From contig JBALWS010000001.1 of the NCBI GenBank assembly GCA_036960405.1, positions 56,242-120,241 on the forward strand: a stretch of 64,000 bases of DNA, written 5' to 3'. Below, one piece after another: positions 52,667 through 59,946 of this stretch. The notes under the pieces are model-generated. The model was not told where the DNA came from and made no database searches. It saw nothing but the letters and a program-made list of their open reading frames with translations. The translations under genes were made by a program, and so were the position numbers. Source of the DNA: Motiliproteus sp036960405 (lineage in GTDB: Bacteria; Pseudomonadota; Gammaproteobacteria; Pseudomonadales; Balneatricaceae). Numbering within the stretch: position 1 is the first letter of the stretch; each line of letters begins with the position of its first letter.

Positions 52667-53055
52667 TCCAGGGTATCCGCTCTAGCAGAGCCAGTTGCAC
52701 CGGCAGATATACACAGCACAGAAAGGATGCGTTTCCCTGTAAGGGCGGAGCTAAGTTTTAATTCACTTGGTCAAAGGCAAAACAAAATAGTTAGTCTGCG
52801 ATGTAGTCGCCGCCCGCTTCAATTTCTTCTGATCCGCAGCCGGGTATAGAGCGTGTATTTCCGGTGACCGTTCGGACAAAGTGCCGCCACGTTATCGACA
52901 GTATCCGGTCCACCATTTGGCTTTGTGAACGGAGCAAGTTGCTGGCATAGTCACAGATCCGCGGGATTCTGTGCTGCTGTTTATTCACTGCAACTCATGA
53001 TCAAAAATAAAAGAATGGTAACTGCTCAATGGATATTGAGTTCAATGGTGGATAC
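52667..53055. other. Intergenic region before the hydroxybutyrate dehydrogenase gene
   Basis: About 390 bases. A 65-codon minus-strand frame (52791-52988, GTG start) exists but has no ribosome-binding site or recognisable product and is not called. No repeat or clear promoter was resolved. Confidence 0.45.
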
Positions 53056-53838
53056 ATGCTGAAGAATAAAGTGGCGCTGGTGACGGGATCATCGAGTGGT
53101 ATTGGCTTAGCCATTGCCAAGCAGTTAGCCTTGCAGGGCGCGCGGGTGATGATGAACGGGCTGGAAGCTGACGACATCGGAAAGGAGATTGCCCGTCAGC
53201 TGGCGGAAGAGAGTGGAGCGGAATGCCACTATTGTTGCGCCGACCTATCCAGCGCCGCTGGAGTCGACCTGTTGATCGACCATTGTATCGAGCAATATGG
53301 AACGGTAGACATTTTGATCAACAATGCCGGCATCCAGTTCGTCTCTCCAGTGACGGACTTTCCGAGAGCGCAATGGGATGCCATTATCGCCGTCAACCTC
53401 AACGCTGCTTTTCACTGCACGCAGAGGGTGCTACCGCTGATGGAGCGCAATGGCTGGGGTCGTCTTATCCATATTTCTTCGGTCCATGGCATGGTGGCAT
53501 CGGTGAACAAATCGGCGTATTGCGCAGCCAAACACGGCCTGATCGGCTTCAGCAAAGTTGTTGCACTGGAGACCGCCGACAAGGGGATTACCTCAAACTG
53601 TATCTGCCCTGGCTGGACCGACACCCCTTTGCTGAACGATCAGGTGAAAGTCTTCGCGCAGCAGAACAATCAAACCCTAGAGGAAGCAACACGCGGGTTA
53701 GTGCATAGCAAGGCACCCTATCCAGATCTAATTGACCCTGCGGCGATCGGCGCTTTAGCCGTTTACTTATGCAGCGACATGGCCAAAGCGATGACCGGTA
53801 CTGCACTGCCTATCGATGGAGCTTGGACCGCGCATTGA
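53056..53838 (+). CDS. 3-hydroxybutyrate dehydrogenase (SDR family)
   Basis: A 260-residue short-chain dehydrogenase resembling BdhA, which interconverts 3-hydroxybutyrate and acetoacetate with NAD. The cofactor motif is TGSSSGIGLAIA, then NNAGIQF. The active site is Ser in HISSVHG and Tyr/Lys in YCAAKHGL, and the BdhA-typical PGWTDTPLLNDQV follows. The start at 53056 (MLKNKVALVTG) has GGTGGA four bases upstream. A single gene with no PHB-cycle neighbours. Another SDR specificity cannot be excluded. Confidence 0.82.
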   Translation: MLKNKVALVTGSSSGIGLAIAKQLALQGARVMMNGLEADDIGKEIARQLAEESGAECHYCCADLSSAAGVDLLIDHCIEQYGTVDILINNAGIQFVSPVTDFPRAQWDAIIAVNLNAAFHCTQRVLPLMERNGWGRLIHISSVHGMVASVNKSAYCAAKHGLIGFSKVVALETADKGITSNCICPGWTDTPLLNDQVKVFAQQNNQTLEEATRGLVHSKAPYPDLIDPAAIGALAVYLCSDMAKAMTGTALPIDGAWTAH

Positions 53839-53909
53839 CTGCTATTTCTGCCAGTGCAAGGGCCTCTTATAGGGCTAGTTCCGATTCCCCGATTTGGTAG
53901 GTTTATAGA

Positions 53910-54545
53910 ATGACAAGCAAGCGCGCAGTGCCATCAAAAGTTCAAATTGCAGAGTTACAACCGTTCTCCGGGCTGCCGTTACAAAAAATCGTTGTTCCTG
54001 ACACTTTGAAGGAACTTGCCGCTGCCGAAGCTGATCTTTTGAGCTGCCGATTGGTGGGTTTTGATACCGAGTCTAAGCCTTGCTTTAGGCCAGGGGAGGT
54101 CTCTGATGGCCCGCATGTTATTCAGTTGACGACGCTGGATACCGCTTATATTTTCCAATTGCACCGTGCTGATTGCCACCCGATCGTCTCTCGACTACTT
54201 AAGTCGCCAACCCTGGTAAAGGTGGGATTCGGTCTGAAATCAGACCGCAAGCATCTGTTAAATAAACTGGGGATCAAACCTCGGGCGCTTCTGGATATGA
54301 ATACGCTGTTCCGCTCTGAGGGTTATAGAAAAGAGATGGGAGTCAAAGCCGCAGTTGCCGTTGTCTTCAACCAGAAATTCCAAAAATCTAAGCGCGTATC
54401 GACCTCAAACTGGGCATTAACTCAGCTGAAAGCCAATCAACTGCTCTATGCCGCCAATGATGCCTATGCTGCGCTCAAGGTGCTTTATGAGATGAATAAA
54501 CCAGACTCAGAGCTGCTAGCTCTGATTGATGCAGGCCCCGATTGA
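53910..54545 (+). CDS. RNase D-like 3'-5' exonuclease
   Basis: A 211-residue DEDDy exonuclease domain without HRDC domains. Exo I is VGFDTESKP (Asp/Glu pair), Exo II lies around KVGFGLKSDRKHL, and Exo III is YAANDAYAALKVLYE with the Tyr-Asp pair. Such stand-alone domains process RNA or DNA ends; the substrate is unknown. It is the last gene before tRNA-Arg and the integrated element. Confidence 0.85.
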   Translation: MTSKRAVPSKVQIAELQPFSGLPLQKIVVPDTLKELAAAEADLLSCRLVGFDTESKPCFRPGEVSDGPHVIQLTTLDTAYIFQLHRADCHPIVSRLLKSPTLVKVGFGLKSDRKHLLNKLGIKPRALLDMNTLFRSEGYRKEMGVKAAVAVVFNQKFQKSKRVSTSNWALTQLKANQLLYAANDAYAALKVLYEMNKPDSELLALIDAGPD

Positions 54546-54693
54546 TGAGCGTGATTGCAGCAGGGTCACAGCGCCACTCCACTATCGAGCTAACGGGCGA
54601 CTGCTGAGGGCCCCTCAGGAAGCTACTAGAGTGCCGCTAACCTCAACGCGCACCCGGAGGGAGATGAACCTGCGACCAACTGATCGTTTGTGC

Positions 54694-54722
54694 TTGCCGA
54701 ACTTAGGTCGCCTGAGTAGAAT
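54694..54722 (+). promoter_or_regulatory. Promoter of tRNA-Arg
   Basis: TTGCCG (54694-54699), 17 bases, TAGAAT (54717-54722; five of six). Transcription would start near 54729, shortly before the tRNA at 54750. Confidence 0.75.
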
Positions 54723-54749
54723 ACGCCCCTCTCGCAAGAGATCCTCTGC

Positions 54750-54826
54750 GCACCCGTAGCTCAGCTGGATAGAGTAGTTGGTTCCGATCCAATTGGTCGG
54801 GGGTTCGAATCCCTCCGGGTGCGCCA
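54750..54826 (+). tRNA. tRNA-Arg (anticodon CCG), attachment site of the element
   Basis: A 77-base tRNA with encoded CCA. The acceptor stem pairs GCACCCG with CGGGTGC, the D arm is GCTCAGCTGGATAGAGT, the anticodon loop is TTCCGAT (CCG), and the T arm contains GGTTCGAATCC. Its last six bases start the 38-bp repeat copied at 61748-61785, so the integrase used the tRNA 3' end and left the gene intact. Confidence 0.93.
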
Positions 54827-54858
54827 CTTCATAGTCCGAACACATCCATTAAAGCCCA
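54821..54858. repeat. Left attachment repeat (attL core)
   Basis: A 38-base core beginning GCGCCACTTCATAGTCCGAA, identical to 61748-61785. Similarity continues at about 80% without gaps to base 54911, paired with 61838. Confidence 0.93.
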
Positions 54859-54917
54859 GTCTATAGCCTTCTACGGCTAGTTCTGCCTATACTCTTGTCT
54901 GTAGTCGTCCAGTACGA

Positions 54918-55004
54918 TACCCCCAAATCCAACGCTTTATTGGGGTACTTATGGGGGCATTTTTGTTTTCAACAAAACCGATACCCCCAAAAAAAGTACC
55001 CCCA
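54918..55004. promoter_or_regulatory. Putative integrase arm-type sites, left end
   Basis: Repeated TACCCCCA-type words: TACCCCCAAA at 54918-54927, TGGGGTACTTATGGGGGCA at 54941-54959 (both orientations), TACCCCCAA at 54982-54990 and TACCCCCA at 54997-55004. They lie between attL and the integrase gene. Matching TTGGGGGCAC words occur at the right end. Binding by the integrase arm domain is inferred. Confidence 0.55.
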
Positions 55005-55024
55005 GCTAGAAAACGGGTGCAAAG

Positions 55025-56266
55025 ATGCCGCTAACAGACCGCGCTGCTGCCAGTGCTAAGGCAAAGGAAAAAGATTACAAGCTCAGTGATGATAAAGGGC
55101 TGTATCTGCTGGTTAAGAAGACCGGCCCGAAATACTGGCGGCTGAAATATCGCTTTTTAGGTAAGGAAAAGACCTTGGCGCTGGGGGTGTACCCTGAAGT
55201 GAGCCTAAAAGCTGCCCGTGCTAGCCGTGATGAAGCCCGAAAACAGTTAGCCGATAACATCGACCCATCGGCTGAGAAGAAAGCACGTAAAGTCACCCAG
55301 CACACCCAAGCCCTGAATAACTTTGAAGCACTGGGGCGTGAGTGGTTCGCTAAGAAGATGACCGATAAAAGTCAGACCCACCAAGACCGAACGTGGCGAC
55401 TGTTGAAAAAAGACCTATTCCCTAAACTGGGCCGTCTGGCGATCCTCTCTATTGATGCCCCGACGCTGTTAGATGCGTTGCGTAAGATAGAAGACCGAGG
55501 GGCGATAGAAACCGCGCACAGAGCCAAGAACGTGGCCGGTCAGGTGTTCCGCTATGCGATTGCATCGGGACGGGCTGAACGCGATCCCAGCGCCGACCTA
55601 CGCGGCGCACTGGCAACGGCTAAAACCAAACACTTTGCTGCGATCATCACCCCCAAAGAAGCAGGCCAGTTGATGGCTGCTATCGACAACTATCAGGGAA
55701 CGGCGGTGGTCTGTGCCGCACTGAAACTTTCGCCGCTGCTGTTTTGTCGCCCCGGTGAATTGCGCTCCTTGGAATGGGCTGATCTGAACTGGGATGAAAA
55801 GCGCATCGAGATATCCGCCGAGCGGATGAAGATCAAAGAGCCGCACATTATCCCACTCTGCACTCAGGCGCTGGCAATACTCAAAGGGCTACACCCGCTC
55901 ACCGGTCGTCATCGCTATATCTTCCCCTCTGCCCGTGGTGCTAGCCGCCCCCTATCTGAAAACGGCGTCAGGGTCGCTATACGGACGATGGGCTATGACA
56001 ACACCCAGATGACCGCCCACGGCTTTCGAGCGATGGCTAGAACGCTGTTGGATGAGGTGCTGGGCTTTCGGATCGACTGGATCGAGCATCAGTTAGCCCA
56101 CGCGGTAAAAGACGCCAATGGCCGCGCCTACAACCGCACCAAACACCTACCGCAACGTGCCGAAATGATGCAGAAGTGGGCGGATTATTTGGATCAGTTA
56201 AGAATAGCGGCGCTGAGTGGGAATGTTATTGCAGGTGATTTTAAGACTAAAACAAATGGAGTTTAG
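55025..56266 (+). CDS. int: Tyrosine integrase (P4-like, with DUF4102 arm-binding domain)
   Basis: A 413-residue site-specific recombinase. The N-terminal DUF4102/arm-binding domain is MPLTDRAAASAKAKEKDYKL and GLYLLVKKTGPKYWRLKYRF; a core-binding domain covers about 100-190. The catalytic domain has Arg247 (ELRSLEW), His332 and Arg335 (AHGFRAMAR), His359 and the nucleophile Tyr369 (RAYNRTKHL). It lies directly beside its tRNA-Arg target and should integrate and excise the element. Confidence 0.95.
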   Translation: MPLTDRAAASAKAKEKDYKLSDDKGLYLLVKKTGPKYWRLKYRFLGKEKTLALGVYPEVSLKAARASRDEARKQLADNIDPSAEKKARKVTQHTQALNNFEALGREWFAKKMTDKSQTHQDRTWRLLKKDLFPKLGRLAILSIDAPTLLDALRKIEDRGAIETAHRAKNVAGQVFRYAIASGRAERDPSADLRGALATAKTKHFAAIITPKEAGQLMAAIDNYQGTAVVCAALKLSPLLFCRPGELRSLEWADLNWDEKRIEISAERMKIKEPHIIPLCTQALAILKGLHPLTGRHRYIFPSARGASRPLSENGVRVAIRTMGYDNTQMTAHGFRAMARTLLDEVLGFRIDWIEHQLAHAVKDANGRAYNRTKHLPQRAEMMQKWADYLDQLRIAALSGNVIAGDFKTKTNGV

Positions 56267-56269
56267 GTA

Positions 56270-57112
56270 ATGGCTAAGTCTATCTGTTCTGATGGTGATA
56301 TAAATGATGCTGCAATAAGAATACTTAAAATATGCAGATCACCATATCACCCAGAATCAGAGGGTACAGTTTCTCAGTTTGATGTTGAAGATATCATAAT
56401 TTATACCAATCTTTGGCATTATGCTGTTAGCGCTTTAGATTTAGATGATGACTCTGACCTTGAAGATATAAGAATCGTAGAAAGAACAAAGAGCCTTCTG
56501 CAGATGATCAAGAAATGGATTTTTCGTGGGCGTGATATCATTAGAGCATCAGGAATAGAAAAAACAAATGATTGGCCTGATTCTTTTCATCTTGAGACGT
56601 TTATATCTGAAAATATGGACGATGACTTTGTGTTTCAAAATGCAGATTTATCATACTATATATTATGCCTGTATCACTTGTCAGATTACCTTGAATGTTA
56701 TCGCCAATCATTGGTTGAGGCAGGGCCGCTTGACGATCCAGAGAGTGCAGTAGAGCTATACAAGACCATTGCTAATGGGCGGGCTTGCTTAATGCGAGCT
56801 CAGTCAGCATCCGAGATGGGGCGTTCTCACGCTGTAGCAATGTCTTGGGGTTTGAAACTTGAAGATGAAAAAGAAAATATAAATTATGCGACATCTGTTG
56901 CTTTATTAAACAAAGAAAAAATGGACTCGTATAATCACGATAAAAAACAAAGAGCCATAGATGAGTGGGTGCCGTTAATTAAAGAGGTTTTTTCTGTTGC
57001 AAGAGAAAGAAGTATTACAAAAAACAGCGCGGCGTCTATAGTGGCAAAAAGGTATGGTAAAACCCACGGAACGTTATATAACAATATTTCAAAGTATAAA
57101 GAATTTACATGA
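56270..57112 (+). CDS. Uncharacterised protein next to the integrase
   Basis: A 280-residue protein I do not recognise, starting three bases after the integrase stop. It is AT-rich. The N-terminal part is acidic and helical (ALDLDDDSDLEDIRIVERTK) and has aromatic clusters (FVFQNADLSYYILCLYHLSD). The C-terminus, SAASIVAKRYGKTHGTLYNN, looks like a helix-turn-helix. Its position beside int is a usual slot for cargo or accessory genes. A DNA-binding or abortive-infection role is possible but unsupported. Confidence 0.75.
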   Translation: MAKSICSDGDINDAAIRILKICRSPYHPESEGTVSQFDVEDIIIYTNLWHYAVSALDLDDDSDLEDIRIVERTKSLLQMIKKWIFRGRDIIRASGIEKTNDWPDSFHLETFISENMDDDFVFQNADLSYYILCLYHLSDYLECYRQSLVEAGPLDDPESAVELYKTIANGRACLMRAQSASEMGRSHAVAMSWGLKLEDEKENINYATSVALLNKEKMDSYNHDKKQRAIDEWVPLIKEVFSVARERSITKNSAASIVAKRYGKTHGTLYNNISKYKEFT

Positions 57113-57113
57113 G

Positions 57114-57150
57114 CCTAGGTTGATGTAAAAATAATTTGCACTAACCTAGG
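57114..57150. promoter_or_regulatory. Inverted repeat upstream of the AlpA-like gene
   Basis: CCTAGGTT (57114-57121) and AACCTAGG (57143-57150), a perfect eight-base dyad with 21 bases between the arms. It may be an operator for the element's regulator or the terminator of the upstream gene. Confidence 0.5.
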
Positions 57151-57252
57151 AGTGTGTAAGTTTGGACTGGTAGTTGTATTAAATTTACTCGGACGGTGTA
57201 GCACTATTAAAGACGCTGATTAATTCAAGTGTTTTTATATGGAGCTGCACTA

Positions 57253-57474
57253 ATGATTAAAGTTGATCATAACCCACCTGTTTTGCCCGTAACTGGCTTT
57301 CTACGCCTTACCCAAGTGCTGAACTTCGTCCCCGTCGGAAAATCGACATGGTGGGCAGGTGTTGCATCAGGTCGCTTTCCAAAATCCTACAAAATCGGAC
57401 CCAGAACCACGGTTTGGCGATGCGAGGACATAAGCCAGCTACTCGAAGACCTAAGCGCAGGGGGTGAGGTATGA
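57253..57474 (+). CDS. alpA: AlpA-family regulator/excisionase
   Basis: A 73-residue AlpA-like MerR-type helix-turn-helix protein: GFLRLTQVLNFVPVGKSTWW and then VASGRFPKSYKIGPRTTVWR. AlpA proteins activate integrase genes or act as excisionases in P4-like elements. The start at 57253 has GGAG eight bases upstream. Its stop overlaps the start of the next gene (ATGA). Confidence 0.85.
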   Translation: MIKVDHNPPVLPVTGFLRLTQVLNFVPVGKSTWWAGVASGRFPKSYKIGPRTTVWRCEDISQLLEDLSAGGEV

Positions 57475-58148
57475 ACGCCTTGCCCCCCTCTGCTTCTATT
57501 CGGCTTGAAACCATTAAGCAGGAATCGCTGGTTGATAGTCGCATTATCGCCGTACATCTGGGCAATCACTCAAGGCATACGATGAAGCTGATTCGTAGCT
57601 ACGAGTTGCAGCTTAATACCCTGGGGGTAGTGCGATTTCAAATCGCAAAACCTATCAAGGGCAGCAAGGGCGGCAGACCTGAAACCTATGCACTACTCAA
57701 TGAAAACCAATGCTATTTCCTACTAACGCTCTGCGCCAACTCCGAACCGGCGGTAGCTCTGAAACTCAAACTGGTAACTGCGTTTAAAGAGATGCGCGAA
57801 TCGCTGGCGGCGAAGGTGGATTATCTGCCCTGTTACCGTGAATGCCATGATGCGGTTAGTCAGCTAGTAGGGCAATCAGGCAGTACAACGGCGGAGTATA
57901 TCCACCATATGAACATCGAAAAGATGATCAATAGATCGCTGGGCATTCCATCGGGTGAGCGCAAGCATCTGCCGCCGTCTATGCGCAGTGCCGTATCCAT
58001 TGCCGAGAGGTTAGCGGGTAATCACTACCTGAATGCAATGGAGGCGGGAGAAGACCATAAGAGCGCTTATATCGGTGCTAAGTCGGCGGTCGCGCTGTAT
58101 GCCGATACGGTACGAGAAGCCTTACCAATGCCGGAGGCCAGCCAATGA
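57471..58148 (+). CDS. Rha-family phage-type regulatory protein
   Basis: A 225-residue protein. The N-terminal ~115 residues match the Rha domain (DSRIIAVHLGNHSRHTMKLI, ETYALLNENQCYFLLTLCAN, VALKLKLVTAFKEMRE), named from lambdoid phages, where Rha interferes with growth in IHF-deficient hosts. The C-terminal half is helical and unassigned. The four-base overlaps with both neighbours indicate translational coupling. Confidence 0.8.
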   Translation: MNALPPSASIRLETIKQESLVDSRIIAVHLGNHSRHTMKLIRSYELQLNTLGVVRFQIAKPIKGSKGGRPETYALLNENQCYFLLTLCANSEPAVALKLKLVTAFKEMRESLAAKVDYLPCYRECHDAVSQLVGQSGSTTAEYIHHMNIEKMINRSLGIPSGERKHLPPSMRSAVSIAERLAGNHYLNAMEAGEDHKSAYIGAKSAVALYADTVREALPMPEASQ

Positions 58149-58372
58149 GCCGTGATCAAACCTTTTTGGTTACCGTTATAGAGCGCACCCGCCATACGCT
58201 TTCTGTAGAGGCTGATTCTGCAGATGCTGCGGTCGATCTGATCAGTGATCCAAACAACCCCAGAATCACCCCCGTAGATAAAACCGTCTTGGATCTCCGT
58301 ATTACCGGAGTGAGTGCATTATCTGCACAAGAAAGCCGCCACTCAACAGCACAGCCAAGGGGGGGCGAATGA
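58145..58372 (+). CDS. Small hypothetical protein of the element
   Basis: A 75-residue protein, MSRDQTFLVTVIERTRHTLS, with an alternating beta/helix pattern (SADAAVDLISD). It overlaps both neighbours by four bases (ATGA), strong evidence that it is translated. Function unknown. Confidence 0.65.
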   Translation: MSRDQTFLVTVIERTRHTLSVEADSADAAVDLISDPNNPRITPVDKTVLDLRITGVSALSAQESRHSTAQPRGGE

Positions 58373-58767
58373 GTAGAGCAACCAAAAAAAAACAGGGCAG
58401 CAAGACAATTACCTATAAAGGTTTTTTTGGAGTCCCTGCAGTGGTGCTAAACCATCCTGACTATATCGCGCTATCACCCAAGGCGGTAAAGCTGTTCAAC
58501 GACCTGGGAGGACAGTACAACGGCAGAAATAACGGCGATCTATGCGCCAGTATCTCACTGATGATGAAGCGGGGGTGGCGCTCAAGAGATCAGCTATCCA
58601 AGGCCATCAAAGAGTTACTTGCGCGGAACTGGATAACACAAACCCGGCAAGGCGGTCTTAACATGGGGCCAAACCTTTACGCGATCACTTGGCAACCCAT
58701 CGATGAATGCGGCGGTAAGCTGGATGTTAAACCAACCACCACCGCACCACGCAAGCTGATGGGATAA
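58369..58767 (+). CDS. Small winged-helix-like protein of the element
   Basis: A 132-residue protein with GFFGVPAVVLNHPDYIALSP, then LFNDLGGQYNGRNNGDLCAS and RGWRSRDQLSKAIKELLARN, which reads like a winged helix of a replication or regulatory protein. It stops just before the iteron-like repeats. A different frame past the stop (58820-59008) reads SPDRIEDTFIYLPRGSG, which resembles the tail of related phage proteins, so the C-terminus may have been lost by frameshift. Confidence 0.65.
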   Translation: MSRATKKKQGSKTITYKGFFGVPAVVLNHPDYIALSPKAVKLFNDLGGQYNGRNNGDLCASISLMMKRGWRSRDQLSKAIKELLARNWITQTRQGGLNMGPNLYAITWQPIDECGGKLDVKPTTTAPRKLMG

Positions 58768-58778
58768 CAGAACAGGCT

Positions 58779-58928
58779 GACCGCATACAGGTACTGACCT
58801 GACCGTATAGAGGTACTGAAATGTGATAATCGACCAAAACCATGACCGCCCACAGGTACAGACAAGACCGCATACAGGTACTGAAACGCCCCTTTTTAGC
58901 CTCTCACCTGACCGTATAGAGGACACCT
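58779..58928 (+). repeat. Five iteron-like direct repeats on a 22-bp period
   Basis: The consensus is GACCGYATASAGGTACTGA. Copies start at 58779, 58801, 58844, 58866 and 58910; spacings are 22, 43, 22 and 44, that is one or two multiples of 22 within one base. Copies 1 and 4 are identical; copy 3 has two differences and copy 5 diverges in its last third. About two DNA turns per unit is usual for replication iterons. Confidence 0.8.
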
Positions 58929-59088
58929 TTATATATTTACCAAGGGGTAGCGGTATGACTCGCGCGTATTGCTCCATTAACTCACCGAATCCAAACAGGC
59001 AGAATTCTTAGCGGATGAGTTTTCGGAAGCTTTAAGCACCCTAGAAAGACCCTAGTAAAACCCTATTCCCCCCGTTGAGGATCAGCCA

Positions 59089-59169
59089 ATGCCATCACGC
59101 GGAAAAAAAGACACCAAACAACAGCGCCAGTTAGGCAAATCAAACCAAACAGGCCTGATAGCACGATGA
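59089..59169 (+). CDS. Possible 26-residue ORF
   Basis: MPSRGKKDTKQQRQLGKSNQ followed by TGLIAR. GAGG lies eight bases upstream of the ATG. The product would be very basic. It overlaps the arm of an inverted repeat. This may be a leader or chance open sequence. Confidence 0.25.
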   Translation: MPSRGKKDTKQQRQLGKSNQTGLIAR

Positions 59170-59220
59170 TTAAATGTTGGGTTTGCCTAATGATTTCGGT
59201 GGAAATATGGGGAGTGATCG

Positions 59221-59814
59221 ATGGGCGGTAGTGGTAGCGGCAACTGGTATCGATGGAACAAACAAACCACCCTCGATGATGTGAAGCGGATCGATATCCG
59301 TTATATGAAAAAGCGGGGAATGCTAAAGGCTGGCTGGGGTGGCAGTCTCAACTGGACACGTGGTGGCGAACCTAGCGGTGATATCCGATATAGCTGCCAT
59401 GAAAACTATCTACAGCTGAACTTCCGTTACCGGGAACATGGCGATGACTGGCAGTCGATGGAGCAGCGCATCCCCTTTGATCGTACCCCGTGCCACTACG
59501 GCGGCGAGCGGCTGTGGTTCCTCTGCCCGCGCTGTAGCAAGCGTGTTGGTATCCTTTGCAGTGATGGCCCGAAGTTTCTCTGCCGTCACTGCTACCTGCT
59601 CCCCTATGCCTCACAGCAGCAAAACCGGATGGATCGGCTGATCGACCAGAAACACAAACTCGGTGAGCGGATTTTTGAGTATTACGATCATGGCGATGGC
59701 TGGGGTAAAAAGAAGGGGATGCACTGGAAAACCTACCACCGCTTACACGCCCGATACCAAGAGATGGAGCGGAGGTGGATAAATCAAATAGGCAAACATC
59801 TGGTGTTGCTGTAA
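59221..59814 (+). CDS. Zinc-ribbon hypothetical protein of the element
   Basis: A 197-residue protein starting MGGSGSGNWYRWNKQTTLDD, a start I associate with small phage and island proteins. CPRC near 101 and CRHC near 121 (LWFLCPRCSKRVGILC, KFLCRHCYLLPYAS) form a likely zinc ribbon. The C-terminus is basic and helical (YHRLHARYQEMERRWINQIG). DNA or RNA binding is plausible; function unknown. Confidence 0.72.
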   Translation: MGGSGSGNWYRWNKQTTLDDVKRIDIRYMKKRGMLKAGWGGSLNWTRGGEPSGDIRYSCHENYLQLNFRYREHGDDWQSMEQRIPFDRTPCHYGGERLWFLCPRCSKRVGILCSDGPKFLCRHCYLLPYASQQQNRMDRLIDQKHKLGERIFEYYDHGDGWGKKKGMHWKTYHRLHARYQEMERRWINQIGKHLVLL

Positions 59815-59946
59815 GAGGATTCATCGCTAGCTATCGGCCTCGGAGCAAGAGCTTTTAGTACGATGGATTCGTATTGTATCAATGTTATTTATGCTGTTAT
59901 TGTCCATGGATGCATGTGTTATTGATTGGATAATGAAGGATTTGGT

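Larger units (their letters stand above)
58768..59220. other. Iteron-bearing non-coding stretch of the element
   Basis: A 453-base stretch between two element genes. It holds five direct repeats (58779-58928), a possible 26-codon ORF (59089-59169) and a nine-base inverted repeat, TTAGGCAAA (59131-59139) with TTTGCCTAA (59182-59190). It may be the element's replication origin. Confidence 0.55.

Noticed and set aside
52791..52988. 65-codon minus-strand frame with GTG start
   Set aside because: No ribosome-binding site, no recognisable family and ordinary intergenic composition; left in the gap description only.
54615..54845. Open frame opposite tRNA-Arg
   Set aside because: It overlaps the tRNA and attachment site on the wrong strand, with no coding signal.
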